A stretch of DNA of 16,125 bases. It comes from Sphingomonadales bacterium (GTDB taxonomy: Bacteria > Pseudomonadota > Alphaproteobacteria > Sphingomonadales > Sphingomonadaceae). A model generated the notes under the pieces. That model searched no databases. It saw only the letters and a list, made by a program, of their open reading frames with translations, and was not told the origin of the DNA. Of the stretch, positions 9,401-16,125 are shown piece after piece. How positions within the stretch are numbered: the stretch's first letter is position 1; each line of letters starts with the position of its first letter. The position numbers were made by a program, and so were the translations under genes. The stretch is taken from the NCBI GenBank assembly GCA_027489295.1, contig JAIYAA010000169.1, positions 1 through 16,125 on the forward strand, read 5' to 3'.

Positions 9401-12400
9401 CCCGAGGCCAGCACAACATTGCCGCCGCTGCTGGTGATCGTGCCCTGGCTGCTGCCCTGGCCGGTCAGCGTGCCGAAGGCGCCGCCGGCGCCGCCGACGA
9501 AGACCAGGTCCTGCGCGCCCACATTGGTGATGTTGCCGGCGATCACGCCGCTATTGGCGATCGTGCCCAGCACGCCCGCATTGTAGATCGCCATGGGCGC
9601 CGCAATCGTACCGCTGTTGGCGATCCCGCCGACCGTGCCGTTGTTGACCACGCCCATCGTGCCGGTGACGGTGTTGCTGTTCGTCAGCGTGCCGATCGAC
9701 CCCGTCCCAGCGACATAGATGGCGGTCGAGGCGTTGAGCGCGCTCGAGTTGTTCAGCGCCGCCAGCGTTCCGCCGACATAATCGTTGGCGATCCGCGCCA
9801 CGAGGTTGGTGCCCTGGGTGGCGCCGCCGACCTCGAGGCCGGTGACGTTCGCGGTGTAGGTCAGGCTGCCATAGCTCGAGCCCACCCCGCCCTGCACCAG
9901 CGTGCCCGCGCCGGCGCCAGCCAGATAATTGCCGGCGGCGGAGAAGCCATCGAGCGCGATCGTGCCGCCGCTCAGCGCGGCCGTGCCGCTGACGATCAGC
10001 GCGTCGGTGCCCGCCGTCAGCTCCAGCGTGCCGCCGGTCTGGTTGAAATTGCCGGTGACGTTCACCGCGCGGTCCAGCCGCACGGTCGCACCGCTGTTGG
10101 TCAGGCTGTGACCGGTTACCACCACCGCGTCGTCGAGCAGGATCTTGCCCGATGCCAGCACGACGTCCGCGCCGGTGCTGGCGATCATGCCCTGGGCGCC
10201 GCCCTGGCCGGAGAAGGTGCCATAGCCGCTGGTGCCGCCGATCAGCGTTATCGCGCTGGCCGACTGGTTGCGCACGTCACCCAGCACCGCGCCGCTGTTC
10301 ATCACCGTGCCGATACCGCCGGCCGCGACCAGCGCATTGGGCCCCTGGATCAGGCCGCTGTTCGACAGCGTACCGATCGTGCCCTGCGCCAGCACGCCGT
10401 TGGCGCTGCCGGTAAGCGTGCCGCTGTTCGACAGGACGCCCAGCGTCGCACCCGACGCCACATAGACCGCCGTCGCGGTGCTGAGCGTGCCGGTGTTGAC
10501 CAGCGAGCCCTGCGAGCTGCCGATATAGTCGTTCGTTACCGACAACAGCAGGTTGGTACCGCCGCCGATGGTGGCGACCGAGGTCGTCACGCCGAGCCCG
10601 CTGACGCCCGTCGCGGCAAAGCTTGCACCGCTGTAGGACGACCCCGCGCCGCCCTGGATCAGCGTGTAGGACGTGCCTGCCAGATAGGTGCCCGAGCTCG
10701 ACAGCGCCGCGACGACCGAACCGCCGGACAGCGTGGCGACGCCGCTCACCGCCAGCCCGCCGACGCCGGGGTCGAGGATCAACGATCCGGACGACTGGGT
10801 GTAGTTGCCGGTGATGCTCACCATGCCGGGCAGCGTCAGTGCCGCGCCGGTGCTGAGCACGCTGTGGCCGGTCACGTCGATCGCCGCGTTCATCGCGAGG
10901 TTGCCGCCGCTGAACACCAGGTTGCTGGCGGTGTTGACGATGCTCGTCTGGCCGCTGACGCCGGTGATCGTGCCGATGGTGCTGCCGCTGCCGCCGGCGA
11001 TCGTCAGGTTGCTGGCCGAATTGTTGACGATCGCGCCGCGGATCACGCCGCTGTTGGTAATGCCGCCGACGCTGCCGTTCGCGGAAATGAGGAGCGCGCC
11101 CGACGCGCCGCTCATCGTCCCTGCGTTGACCAGTGCCCCCAGCGCGCCGTTCCAGACGTTGATCCCGTGTCCGCTGGTGCTGATCGCGCCGCTGTTGCTG
11201 AACGTGCCGACGCTGCCGGTCGTGAACAGCGCCGTCGCGCCGGCGATCGTGCCCTGGTTGTCCAGCTGCGCGATCGTGCCGCCATTGTTGAAGATACCGA
11301 GATTGTTACCGATCAGCCCACTGTTGGTCAGCGTACCGATGCTGCCGGCATTCTGCAGCCCGGTGCCGAAGGCATCGTTGGTCGTCTTGATCGTGCCGGT
11401 GTTGACCAGCGCGGTGATGCGGCCGGTGGCGGCGTTGTACAGGCCGGGGTTGCCGCCCTCGATCAGACCGGCATTGTTCAGCAGCGCCACCTGTCCGGCG
11501 TTGAACACGCCGCTGTCGGTTCCGGACAGCGTGCCGCTGTTGCCCAGCGTTCCCAGATTGCCGGTAGCAGCGATGTAGACCGCATTGGCGACGCCGCCGA
11601 TGCTGCCGCTGTTGTCGAGCGTCGCGAGCGTGCCGCCGACATAGTCGTTGCCGATGCCCAGCACGAGGTTGGTGCCGCTGCTCGTTGCCGCGGCGACCAG
11701 CCCGGAAACCCCGGTCAGGCTGATGCTGGCGCCGGAGTAATTGGATCCTGCCCCGCCCGCTACGAGCGTGCCCGCGTTCGTGCCCGCGATATAGTTGCCG
11801 GTGCCGGACAGGCCGCTGACCGCGATGGTGCCGCCGGTGATGCTGGCCGCCTGCGTCACCACCAGACGGCCGGTGCTGCCCAGATTGAGCGTGCCCGCGC
11901 TCTGGCTGAAATTGCCGTCGACGTTGACGATGGTCGAAAGGGTGATGTTAGCACCGCTATTGCTCACCGTCAGCGCGCTGGCAGCGATGCCGACCGCCTT
12001 GATCGTATCGTTGAGCAGCAGTGCGCCCGATGCAAAGGTGAGGTTGCCGCCCGCGCCGATCGTGCCCTGCGTGGTGCCGGTCGCGCCGGTGAACGTGCCG
12101 ATGGTGCCGCCCGAGCCACCGATGATCGTGCCGATCACGCCACCGCCGGCGTTGATGTTGCCGCGGATCAAGCCGCTGTTGAGGATCGTGCCGAACGTGC
12201 CGGCCAGCGCGGTCTGGCCCGACATGGTGCCGCTGTTGTTGACGACGGCGATGACGGCGTTGTTCTGGATCGCGACCCCGGCGCCGGTGATGACGCCGCT
12301 GTTGGTGACGGTGCCGATGGTTCCGCTATTCAGGATCGCCCAGCTGCTGTTGGTGATCGTGCCGCTGTTGACCAGCTGGCCGATGCTGCCCTGGTTCCAA

Positions 12401-15400
12401 AGCGCGGTGAAATTGGCGTTGGTGATGCGGCCCGCGTTGCTGAGCGTTCCGATCGTGCCGCGGTTGTTGACGCCGAACTGCATGCCGCCCAGCGTGCCGG
12501 TGTTCGACACCGTGCCGATGGTGCCGGTCGTCGCAACATAAAGGCCGGTGGCGGCGCTGGTGAGCGATGCCGCGTTGGCCAGCGTCGCGAGCGAACCGCC
12601 GACATAATCGTTGGCAATCGCCAGCAGCAGGTTGTTCCCGCTGATGCTCGACGAACTCGCCAGGCCGGTGATGCTGCCGGCCGAAACGGTCGCGCCGGAA
12701 AGCGACGAACTCGCGCCGCCGGACACCAGCGTGTAGCTGCTCGCCAGGTAATTCCCCGTGCTGGACAGGTTCGCGAGGATCGTGCCGCCGCTCAGGTTCG
12801 CCGCACCGCTGACGATCAGGCTGCTGGTGCCCGGCGTCAGGCTCAGCGTGCCCGCCGACTGGCTGTAATTGCCGGTGATGCTGATGTTGCTGGTCAGCGA
12901 CAGGCTGGCGCCGGTGTTGCTGACGGTGCGGCCCGTGGCGATGATCCGGTCGTTGAGCAGCAGGTTGCCCGATGCAAACACCACATTGCTCAGCGTGTTG
13001 TTGATCGTACCGATGCCCGACGTGCCGGTCAGCGTACCGATCGTGCCCGCCGCACCGCCGGTGATCGTCAGGTTGTTGGCGGTCTGGTTGTCGATCCGGC
13101 CCTTGATGACGCCGCTGTTGGAAAGCCCGCCAAGGCTTCCCGAAATATAGACTACGTTGTTGCCGCTGAGTGTGCCGCCATTGGCGTTGACCAGCGTGGC
13201 CAGGGTGCCGGCGACGTTCAGCGCATTGGTGGCGTTGCCGATATAGCCGCTGTTGACCAGCGACCCCAGCGTGCCGCTGACCTGGACGGCGCTCTGCCCC
13301 GAGGTGATCGTGCCGCTGTTGTTGATCGTGCCGCTGTTGCTGTTGCCGTCGAGATAGATGCCCTGCGGCCCGCCATTGATGCTGCCGCTGTTGCTCAGCA
13401 GCCCCAGCGTGCCGTAATTGGCGAAGCCGGCCGAGCCGGAGGAAATCAGGCCGGCATTGGTAACTGTGCCCATCGACGTATCGTTCTGCAAGCCCGCCGC
13501 AGTCCCGCCCAGGATCGTGCCGGTGGCGGTGTTGACCAGGTTGGTGATCGTGCTCTGGTTGCCGAGGCCCTTCTGCGCGCCGCTGATCAGGCCGCTGTTG
13601 GACAGGCTGCCGATGCTGCCGTTGTTGCTGAGGCCATCATTCAGGCCGGTCAGCGTGCCGCTGTTGATAAGCGTGCCGATCGCGCCGGTGTTGGCGACGT
13701 AGAAGGCCCAGGTCGTGCCGCTGATCGAGTCGCTATTGTTGATCGAAGCCTGCGTATCGCCGACATAGATGTTGTTGGCTGCCAGCAACAGATTGGTGCC
13801 GCTGACCGCACTGCCAAAGGCCAGGCCGGTAAAGCCGCCGCTCGCCACGATGCTGACGCCGGTATAGTTGGAGCCGACGCCGCCACTCACCAGCGTACCG
13901 CCAGCCGCCCCCTTCAGATAGGTGGCGTTGGCCGAGAAGCCATTGGCGCCGGTGGTGATCGTGCCGCCGGTGATGCTGGCCGCCTGGGTCACCGCCAGCT
14001 TGCCGGCAGTGCCCAGATTGAGCGAGCCGGCGCTCTGGCGGAAATTGCCGTTGACGTTGACGATTGTCGACAGGGTGATGTCGGCGCCCGTGTTGCTGAC
14101 GATCAGCGCGCTCGCCGCTACGCCCTTTGCGACGATCGAATCGTTGAGCAGCAGCGCCCCCGAGGCGAAAGTGAGGTTGCCGTTCAGGCCGATCGTACCC
14201 TGCGTGCCGCCGGCGAAGCCCGTGAAGGTGCCGACGGTGCCGCCCGTGCCGCCGATGATCGTGCCGAACAGGCCGCCGGTATCCGCGCTGATATTGCCCT
14301 GGATCACCCCGCTGTTGAGGATCGTGCCGACATTGCCGGCAATCACGTTGCTGCCGCCCGACATCGTGCCGCTATTGTCGATCAGCGTTATGACGCTGTT
14401 GTTCTGGATCGCGTTGCCGCTGCCGGCGATCACGCCGCTGTTGGTCAGCGTGCCCAGCGCGCCGTCGTTCAGGATCGCCCAGCTGTTGTTGCTGATCGTG
14501 CCGGTGTTGACGAGCTGGCCGATGCTGCCCTGGTTCCACAGCGCGGTAAGGGAGTCGTTGGTGATCCGGCCCGAATTGCTCAGCAAACCAATCGTGCCGA
14601 GGTTGTTCACCCCGAACCGCGCGCCACCCAGCGTGCCGCTATTGGTGAAGGTGCCGATGCTGCCCGTTGAAGCGACGTACAATCCGGTGTCGCTGCTGGT
14701 CAGCGCCGCTGCATTGGATGCGGTTGCCAGCGTGCCGCCGACATAGCTGTTGTTGATCAGCAACTGCAGCGCAGTGCCGGTCGTGTTGGTCGAGCGGTCC
14801 AGGTTGGCGAGCGTGCCGATATCGACCGTCGCGCCGGTCGTATTCAGGCTCGATCCGCTGAGGAGCGTATAGGTGCCCGCCAGGTAATTGCCGGTGCTGA
14901 CGAAGGTCGACCGGATCGTGCCGCCGCTGGCGGTCGCCACACCGGTGGCGATCAGGCCGCCCAGCGGGTTCACGTCGAGCGTGCCCGTCGTCTGGGTATA
15001 GGCGCCGGCAACGTTGATGCTGCTGTTGAGCACCAGGTTTGCGCCGGTATTGCTGACGGTACGTCCGGTCGCGTTGATATTGTCGTTCAGCACCAGGTTG
15101 CCGGATGCGAACACCAGGTTCGCCAGCGTGCTGGTGATGCTGCCCTTGTTGGTCAGCGTGCTGCCGGTCAAGGTGCCGAAGGTGGCGCCGGTGCCGCCGC
15201 TGATCGTCAGCGCGTTGGCGCTTCGGTTGATGATGTTGCCGGCGATCACGCCGCTGTTGGTAATGTTGAGCGCGGATACGCCCGATGCGAGGTTCAGCGC
15301 GGTCGGACCGCGCAACGTGCCGCTGTTGATCAGCGAATTCAAACCGCCGGTACCGATCGAAATACCAAAGGTGCCGCCGCTCATCGTGCCGCTATTGTCG

Positions 15401-16125
15401 ATCGTGTCGATCGTGCCGCTTGCCATGAACATGCCGGCCTGGGTGCCGATGATCTGGCCGGTATTGGTGACGCGGGTGATCGTCCCGGAATTCCACAGGC
15501 CGCCGGTGGCGCCGCTGATCAGGCCGCTATTGGTGATCTGCCCGATCGACGCGTAGCTCTGGTTGTTACCGACGCCGCTGCTGGAACTGCTGATGATCGT
15601 GCCGGTATTGATCACCGCCAGAATCGAGCCGCCATTATTGGCGACGCCGCCCGCCACCCCCGCGGCCCCGGCGGCCACGGTGATCGTGCCCGAATTGCTG
15701 ACCGTGCCGATCGTGCCGCCGCTATTGTTGATGATGCCGCGGGCCGTGCCCGAAATCAGCCCGGTGTTGCTGATCGATCCGATCGATCCGAAGCTCGAAA
15801 TGCCGGTACGCCCGCTGATTCGCCCGGCGTTGGTCAGCACGCCGACACGACTGCTGCCGGTTCGGAGCAGGATCCCCGTCCGCACCGCCGAGATCGTGCC
15901 GGTGGCGTTGTTCTGGATGCCGGCCATGCTGACCGTGCCGATATCGATCGCGCTACCCGTCACGGCGGTGCTGATGATGCCACCGCTGTTGAGGAGCGAA
16001 CCGAGCGTCGAACCCGCTGTGCCGATGATGGTAAGCGCATAGGGGTCGGAGGAGAGGATGGTCCCCGTCGACGTGATGGTCAGGTTGGTTCCGGGATAAA
16101 CCGTGGCGTCCCAATCGATACCGAC
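6409..16125 (-). CDS. Giant repeat-rich autotransporter (type Va secretion), 5' end outside window
   Basis: At least 3238 residues; the frame is open to the right edge (first in-window residues VGIDWDATVYPGTN), so the signal peptide is not seen. Role by family: crosses the inner membrane by Sec, inserts a C-terminal beta-barrel via the BAM machinery and exposes its passenger on the cell surface, often for adhesion, aggregation or biofilm. Layout in in-window residues: 1 to ~285, about eleven 22-residue ladder repeats; ~286-460, first core; 461-2615, seven full ladder-plus-core units; 2616 to ~2753, last unit; ~2754-2850, autochaperone-like; ~2851-2959, linker; ~2960-3238, barrel ending in LTVNF with the terminal Phe usual in outer-membrane proteins. 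The passenger is rich in Gly, Ser, Thr, Asn and Ala, poor in charged residues, and I see no Cys, as suits a protein kept unfolded in the periplasm. The ladder predicts a long beta-helix. No enzymatic domain is recognisable; the ligand is unknown. Confidence 0.93.
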   Translation of the reverse strand, partial: VGIDWDATVYPGTNLTITSTGTILSSDPYALTIIGTAGSTLGSLLNSGGIISTAVTGSAIDIGTVSMAGIQNNATGTISAVRTGILLRTGSSRVGVLTNAGRISGRTGISSFGSIGSISNTGLISGTARGIINNSGGTIGTVSNSGTITVAAGAAGVAGGVANNGGSILAVINTGTIISSSSSGVGNNQSYASIGQITNSGLISGATGGLWNSGTITRVTNTGQIIGTQAGMFMASGTIDTIDNSGTMSGGTFGISIGTGGLNSLINSGTLRGPTALNLASGVSALNITNSGVIAGNIINRSANALTISGGTGATFGTLTGSTLTNKGSITSTLANLVFASGNLVLNDNINATGRTVSNTGANLVLNSSINVAGAYTQTTGTLDVNPLGGLIATGVATASGGTIRSTFVSTGNYLAGTYTLLSGSSLNTTGATVDIGTLANLDRSTNTTGTALQLLINNSYVGGTLATASNAAALTSSDTGLYVASTGSIGTFTNSGTLGGARFGVNNLGTIGLLSNSGRITNDSLTALWNQGSIGQLVNTGTISNNSWAILNDGALGTLTNSGVIAGSGNAIQNNSVITLIDNSGTMSGGSNVIAGNVGTILNSGVIQGNISADTGGLFGTIIGGTGGTVGTFTGFAGGTQGTIGLNGNLTFASGALLLNDSIVAKGVAASALIVSNTGADITLSTIVNVNGNFRQSAGSLNLGTAGKLAVTQAASITGGTITTGANGFSANATYLKGAAGGTLVSGGVGSNYTGVSIVASGGFTGLAFGSAVSGTNLLLAANNIYVGDTQASINNSDSISGTTWAFYVANTGAIGTLINSGTLTGLNDGLSNNGSIGSLSNSGLISGAQKGLGNQSTITNLVNTATGTILGGTAAGLQNDTSMGTVTNAGLISSGSAGFANYGTLGLLSNSGSINGGPQGIYLDGNSNSGTINNSGTITSGQSAVQVSGTLGSLVNSGYIGNATNALNVAGTLATLVNANGGTLSGNNVVYISGSLGGLSNSGVIKGRIDNQTANNLTITGGAAGTIGTLTGTSGIGTINNTLSNVVFASGNLLLNDRIIATGRTVSNTGASLSLTSNISITGNYSQSAGTLSLTPGTSSLIVSGAANLSGGTILANLSSTGNYLASSYTLVSGGASSSLSGATVSAGSITGLASSSSISGNNLLLAIANDYVGGSLATLANAASLTSAATGLYVATTGTIGTVSNTGTLGGMQFGVNNRGTIGTLSNAGRITNANFTALWNQGSIGQLVNSGTITNSSWAILNSGTIGTVTNSGVITGAGVAIQNNAVIAVVNNSGTMSGQTALAGTFGTILNSGLIRGNINAGGGVIGTIIGGSGGTIGTFTGATGTTQGTIGAGGNLTFASGALLLNDTIKAVGIAASALTVSNSGANITLSTIVNVDGNFSQSAGTLNLGSTGRLVVTQAASITGGTIAVSGLSGTGNYIAGTNAGTLVAGGAGSNYSGASISLTGVSGLVAAATSSGTNLVLGIGNDYVGGTLATLDNSGSIGGVANAVYIAATGNLGTLGNSGTLSGTDSGVFNAGQVALLNNAGLIEGGNPGLYNAATGRITALVNTGTIKTTNDAFGTGLQNAGSIGTLTNSGLIGNNLGIFNNGGTIAQLDNQGTIAGATALFTTGSVGTFSNSGAISTSGHGINVWNGALGALVNAGTMSGASGALLISANGSVGGITNSGVIRGAIVNNSASNLTIAGGSGSTIGTITGVSGQTSIVNTASNLVFSGGNLAMNAAIDVTGHSVLSTGAALTLPGMVSITGNYTQSSGSLILDPGVGGLAVSGVATLSGGSVVAALSSSGTYLAGTSYTLIQGGAGSSYSGASFAATGVSGLGVTTSVATIGGGTNLLLSVTNDYIGSSQGSLVNTGTLSTATAVYVASGATLGVLSNSGTLTGSANGVLAQGTIGTLSNSGLIQGPNALVAAGGIGTVMNSGAVLGDVRNQSASAITLIGGTSGYGTFSGQGGAQGMIASTGADVVLASGKILLDDAVVVTGHSLTNSGATVRLDRAVNVTGNFNQTGGTLELTAGTDALIVSGTAALSGGTIALDGFSAAGNYLAGAGAGTLVQGGVGSSYGSLTYTANVTGLEVGGATQGTNLVARIANDYVGGTLAALNNSSALNASTAIYVAGTGSIGTLTNSNTVTGTMGVVNNGTVGGIANSGTIAAPMAIYNAGVLGTIANSGVIAGNITNVGAQDLVFVGGAGGAFGTLTGQGSSQGTITSSGGNVVLASGGIVLNDAVQLGTGTLVNGGATVQLVNSVAVTGNYRQASGTLALGMASLQVSGIASISGGLITTNQLDSTANYLAGNGAGTLVRGGAGSSYVGVGVASGVSGLALTTSVGTIGGNVELMLATRNDYVGGTLATLNNTGAISGVSTAAYVASSGSIGTLSNSGTLAGSGYGVSNRGAIGQIANSGTLSGSVAAIYNAGTLGPITNSGVIAGNIQNVSTQGLTISGGTGSSIGTLTGVNGGRGTISNSGGAVVFAGGNLLLGDDIVAGSVANRGAALTLATSATVTGAFSQTAGTLALATGAQLNVSGAATLSGGTVSTTLPVGVNYLAGTTAATLVTGGAGSNYTGVSVTTGAIPGLALTSATSGTNLVVTAANNYIGAGLTSLTNSGSLSADYPVYVAASGSLGSLTNSGTLSGSVAAIYNAGTLGPITNSGVIAGNIQNVSSTDLRIAGGSGASFGTLTGFAAGSQGTITNLASNLVLSGNLLLNDAINLGTRGLVSTAALQLNNVVRVTGNYTQTGGALLIGVTSTSVYGQLQVSGAASLTGTNVRLIALGGTAISAGSAFTVVKAGGALTYSGLTASISGFDGSFSTATGGGTSDLVLTVLNIVPATQFAPTGVSAGGAGVGTGAGLDAIVTAGNGPGSAAALPVINEVLVPLAALPIVEQERAIVQLSPTQLTPQVVAIAVSPAVNAIVQHQEVLAANASGREERGMAAGSQGQRGSVWGQVLVNAAKRGEASGASPYAANSFGVMAGVDLIGTTNLVVGGALSWVGSTANGRSDLTGSRTRLNSFQGTAYFTWQPGDPEKSGLAIDGQLGFGYNHYRQQRRIDYLGRTAEASYNGKQYLGGLRVSYTVPLSDTASLTPFAGARAIHLDNNGYTESGAGTANMQVRKLSVDSFNHEIGVKGAAIFDTASGRFAPSLKIGWTHNYKNGPIPLSAVLGGVAFTSTSTRGPRDGALIGAGVSFMRTDRLRIGVQYDGELRNAFQSHSGTVKLTVNF
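6412..7245 (-). other. Autotransporter beta-barrel domain
   Basis: About 279 C-terminal residues, starting at 'GSVWGQVLVNAAKRGE' (Trp codon 7236-7234), contain alternating amphipathic strands such as 'FGVMAGVDLIG', 'AYFTWQP', 'SLKIGWTHNY' and 'RIGVQYDGEL', and end in '...KLTVNF'. This matches the size and terminal signature of the classical 12-strand autotransporter translocator. Confidence 0.92.
7246..7574 (-). other. Linker between passenger and barrel
   Basis: About 110 residues: a Gly/Ala-rich stretch (THE 'GVSAGGAGVGTGAGLD' part) followed by a non-repetitive, likely helical section with 'LAALPIVEQERAIVQLSP' and 'AVNAIVQHQEVLA'. A short helical region at this place normally threads the barrel pore. 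No protease site can be pointed out. Confidence 0.65.
7575..7865 (-). other. Autochaperone-like end of the passenger
   Basis: The last beta-helical section departs from the ladder pattern and has the form common just before autotransporter barrels: 'VYGQLQVSGAASLTG', then 'GSAFTVVKAGGALTYSG' and 'FDGSFSTATGGGTSDLVLTV'. In relatives this section starts passenger folding at the surface. The call is by pattern resemblance. Confidence 0.55.
7866..8280 (-). repeat. Passenger unit 8 (shortened, last)
   Basis: Begins at 'NNYIGAGLTSLTNSG' (Tyr codon 8280-8278). It has one ladder repeat fewer than unit 7 and then a core with 'GTLTGFAAGSQGTI', 'NLLLNDAINLG' and 'VTGNYTQTGG', which runs into the autochaperone-like section instead of a further unit. 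Confidence 0.75.
8076..8183 (-). repeat. 108-bp direct repeat, copy in unit 8
   Basis: 107 of 108 bases equal the block at 8754-8861; the only difference is at 8152 (a) against 8830 (c). It encodes a 36-residue ladder segment containing 'AAIYNAGTLGPITNSGVIAG'. Far more alike than other ladder copies. Confidence 0.95.
8281..9027 (-). repeat. Passenger unit 7 (747 bp, 249 residues)
   Basis: Starts at 'NDYVGGTLATLNNTG' (Tyr codon 9027-9025). Ladder repeats, then a core with 'GTLTGVNGGRGTI', 'VVFAGGNLLLGDDIV', 'TGAFSQTAGTLAL' and 'LSGGTV', ending 'LVTGGAGSNYTGVSV'. Shares the 108-bp block with unit 8. Confidence 0.85.
8754..8861 (-). repeat. 108-bp direct repeat, copy in unit 7
   Basis: Partner of the block at 8076-8183, 678 bp apart, 107/108 identical. 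The blocks lie 166 and 97 bases after their unit starts, a 69-base difference that equals one 22-residue ladder repeat plus one codon. Confidence 0.95.
9028..9780 (-). repeat. Passenger unit 6 (753 bp, 251 residues)
   Basis: Starts at 'NDYVGGTLAALNNSS' (Tyr codon 9780-9778). Three ladder repeats, then a core with 'GTLTGQGSSQGTI', 'VVLASGGIVLNDAV', 'VTGNYRQASGTLAL' and 'ISGGLI', closing with 'LVRGGAGSSYVGVGV'. Confidence 0.85.
9781..10527 (-). repeat. Passenger unit 5 (747 bp, 249 residues)
   Basis: Starts at 'NDYIGSSQGSLVNTG' (Tyr codon 10527-10525). Three ladder repeats, then a core with 'YGTFSGQGGAQGMI', 'VVLASGKILLDDAVVVTG' and 'VTGNFNQTGGTLEL', closing with 'LVQGGVGSSYGSLTY'. Confidence 0.85.
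10528..11643 (-). repeat. Passenger unit 4 (1116 bp, 372 residues)
   Basis: Starts at 'NDYVGGTLATLDNSG' (Tyr codon 11643-11641). It carries about five to six more ladder repeats than units 5-7 before a core with 'GTITGVSGQTSI', 'NLVFSGGNLAMNAAIDVTG' and 'ITGNYTQSSGSLIL'. Second half of the second 2.1-kb pair; closest in layout to unit 2. Confidence 0.85.
11644..12606 (-). repeat. Passenger unit 3 (963 bp, 321 residues)
   Basis: Starts at 'NDYVGGSLATLANAASL' (Tyr codon 12606-12604). Ladder with 'TALWNQGSIGQLVNSG' and 'AILNSGTIGTVTNSG', core with 'LTFASGALLLNDTIKA', 'ITLSTIVNVDGNFSQSAG' and 'VTQAASITGGTI'. Closely parallels unit 1 both in order of motifs and in DNA. Confidence 0.88.
12607..13767 (-). 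repeat. Passenger unit 2 (1161 bp, 387 residues)
   Basis: Starts at 'NNIYVGDTQASINNSD' (Tyr codon 13767-13765). The longest unit, with about six more ladder repeats than units 5-7, then a core with 'NVVFASGNLLLNDRIIATG', 'TVSNTGASLSL' and 'ITGNYSQSAGTLSL'. Its core resembles the one ahead of unit 1. Confidence 0.85.
13768..14745 (-). repeat. Passenger unit 1 (978 bp, 326 residues)
   Basis: Starts at 'NNSYVGGTLATASNAAAL' (Tyr codon 14745-14743). Ladder with 'TALWNQGSIGQLVNTG' and 'WAILNDGALGTLTNSG', core with 'LTFASGALLLNDSIVA', 'ITLSTIVNVNGNFRQSAG' and 'VTQAASITGGTI'. Partner of unit 3 in the 2.1-kb duplication. Confidence 0.88.
14746..15270 (-). repeat. First passenger core (ahead of unit 1)
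   Basis: About 175 residues with 'NLVFASGNLVLNDNINATG', 'TVSNTGANLVL', 'VAGAYTQTTGTLDV' and 'GTYTLLSGSSLNTTGATV'. It matches the core of unit 2 best, so the duplicated arrangement begins here. The right-hand boundary is approximate. Confidence 0.7.
15271..16125 (-). repeat. N-terminal ladder of ~22-residue repeats (continues past window)
   Basis: About eleven uninterrupted short repeats of the form [GS]-x-[IL]-G-x-[IVL]-x-N-[ST]-G-x-[IL]-[SIT]-G, for example 'IGSISNTGLISG', 'IGTVSNSGTI' and 'IGQITNSGLISG', without an intervening core. Such spacing fits one turn of a beta-helix per repeat. The DNA echo is the frequent plus-strand word gccgctgttg (N-S-G). Confidence 0.85.

Noticed and set aside
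9331..14670. 1779-residue open frame on the plus strand, rich in Arg, Ala, Asp and His
   Set aside because: It is exactly antisense to the autotransporter repeats. Repeated codons for G, T, N, S and I leave the opposite strand free of stops. The product has no recognisable domain, signal or ribosome site.
8076..15900. Regular recurrence of short words such as gccgctgttg, suggesting a CRISPR or tandem DNA array
   Set aside because: Spacing follows codons of the 22-residue protein repeat, the copies vary at third positions, and there is no repeat-spacer alternation of fixed length.
7208..16042. Series of plus-strand frames with hydrophobic Val/Pro/Leu-rich repeats resembling membrane proteins
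   Set aside because: These are another antisense frame of the same repeats; N-S-G and G-T-I codons read backwards give P-L-L and V-I-V words. Not genes.

Overview
The window is high-GC DNA that reads like an alphaproteobacterium, most likely a sphingomonad (Sphingomonas or a relative). This rests on composition, codon use and gene types (periplasmic penicillin-acylase-like and amidohydrolase proteins, a GMC flavoprotein, a GH39 glycosidase, a giant autotransporter). The genus is an inference. No tRNA, rRNA, CRISPR array or insertion sequence was seen.

Left part (1-6093): four genes for enzymes, three with N-terminal signal peptides and so probably periplasmic. (i) The 3' two-thirds or so of a GMC-family FAD oxidoreductase (+, cut by the left edge). 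(ii) Convergent to it, with 15 bp between the stops, a 726-residue penicillin-acylase-family Ntn hydrolase (-) with its nucleophile Ser200. A strong hairpin spans this convergent junction. (iii) Head to head with the acylase, only 28 bp away, a 427-residue metal-dependent amidohydrolase (+). (iv) Coupled to it by a 4-base GTGA overlap, a 562-residue GH39-type glycoside hydrolase (+) with Glu203 and Glu320 as probable catalytic pair. The set suggests breakdown or modification of a glycosylated and/or N-acylated extracellular compound, but no substrate can be read from the sequence.

6094-6408 is a 315-bp spacer between convergent genes with no supportable gene. A hairpin sits over the GH39 stop codon.

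Right part (6409-16125): one enormous minus-strand frame, at least 3238 residues and still open at the right edge. It encodes a type V secretion autotransporter. The C-terminus is a classical outer-membrane beta-barrel ending in Phe, preceded by a helical linker and an autochaperone-like segment. The passenger is built at three levels: a ~22-residue 'GTIGTLTNSG' ladder repeat; a ~250-residue unit (ladder plus core) starting at an N-D-Y-V-G-G mark, which occurs eight times; and, in the N-terminal half, a duplicated pair of units of about 2.1 kb. The three C-terminal-most complete units are almost equal in size (747, 753, 747 bp), while the four N-terminal ones are longer because of extra ladder repeats. 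A 108-bp block shared at 107/108 bases between the last two units points to recent exchange or rearrangement. Very long open frames on the opposite strand here are by-products of the repeat.
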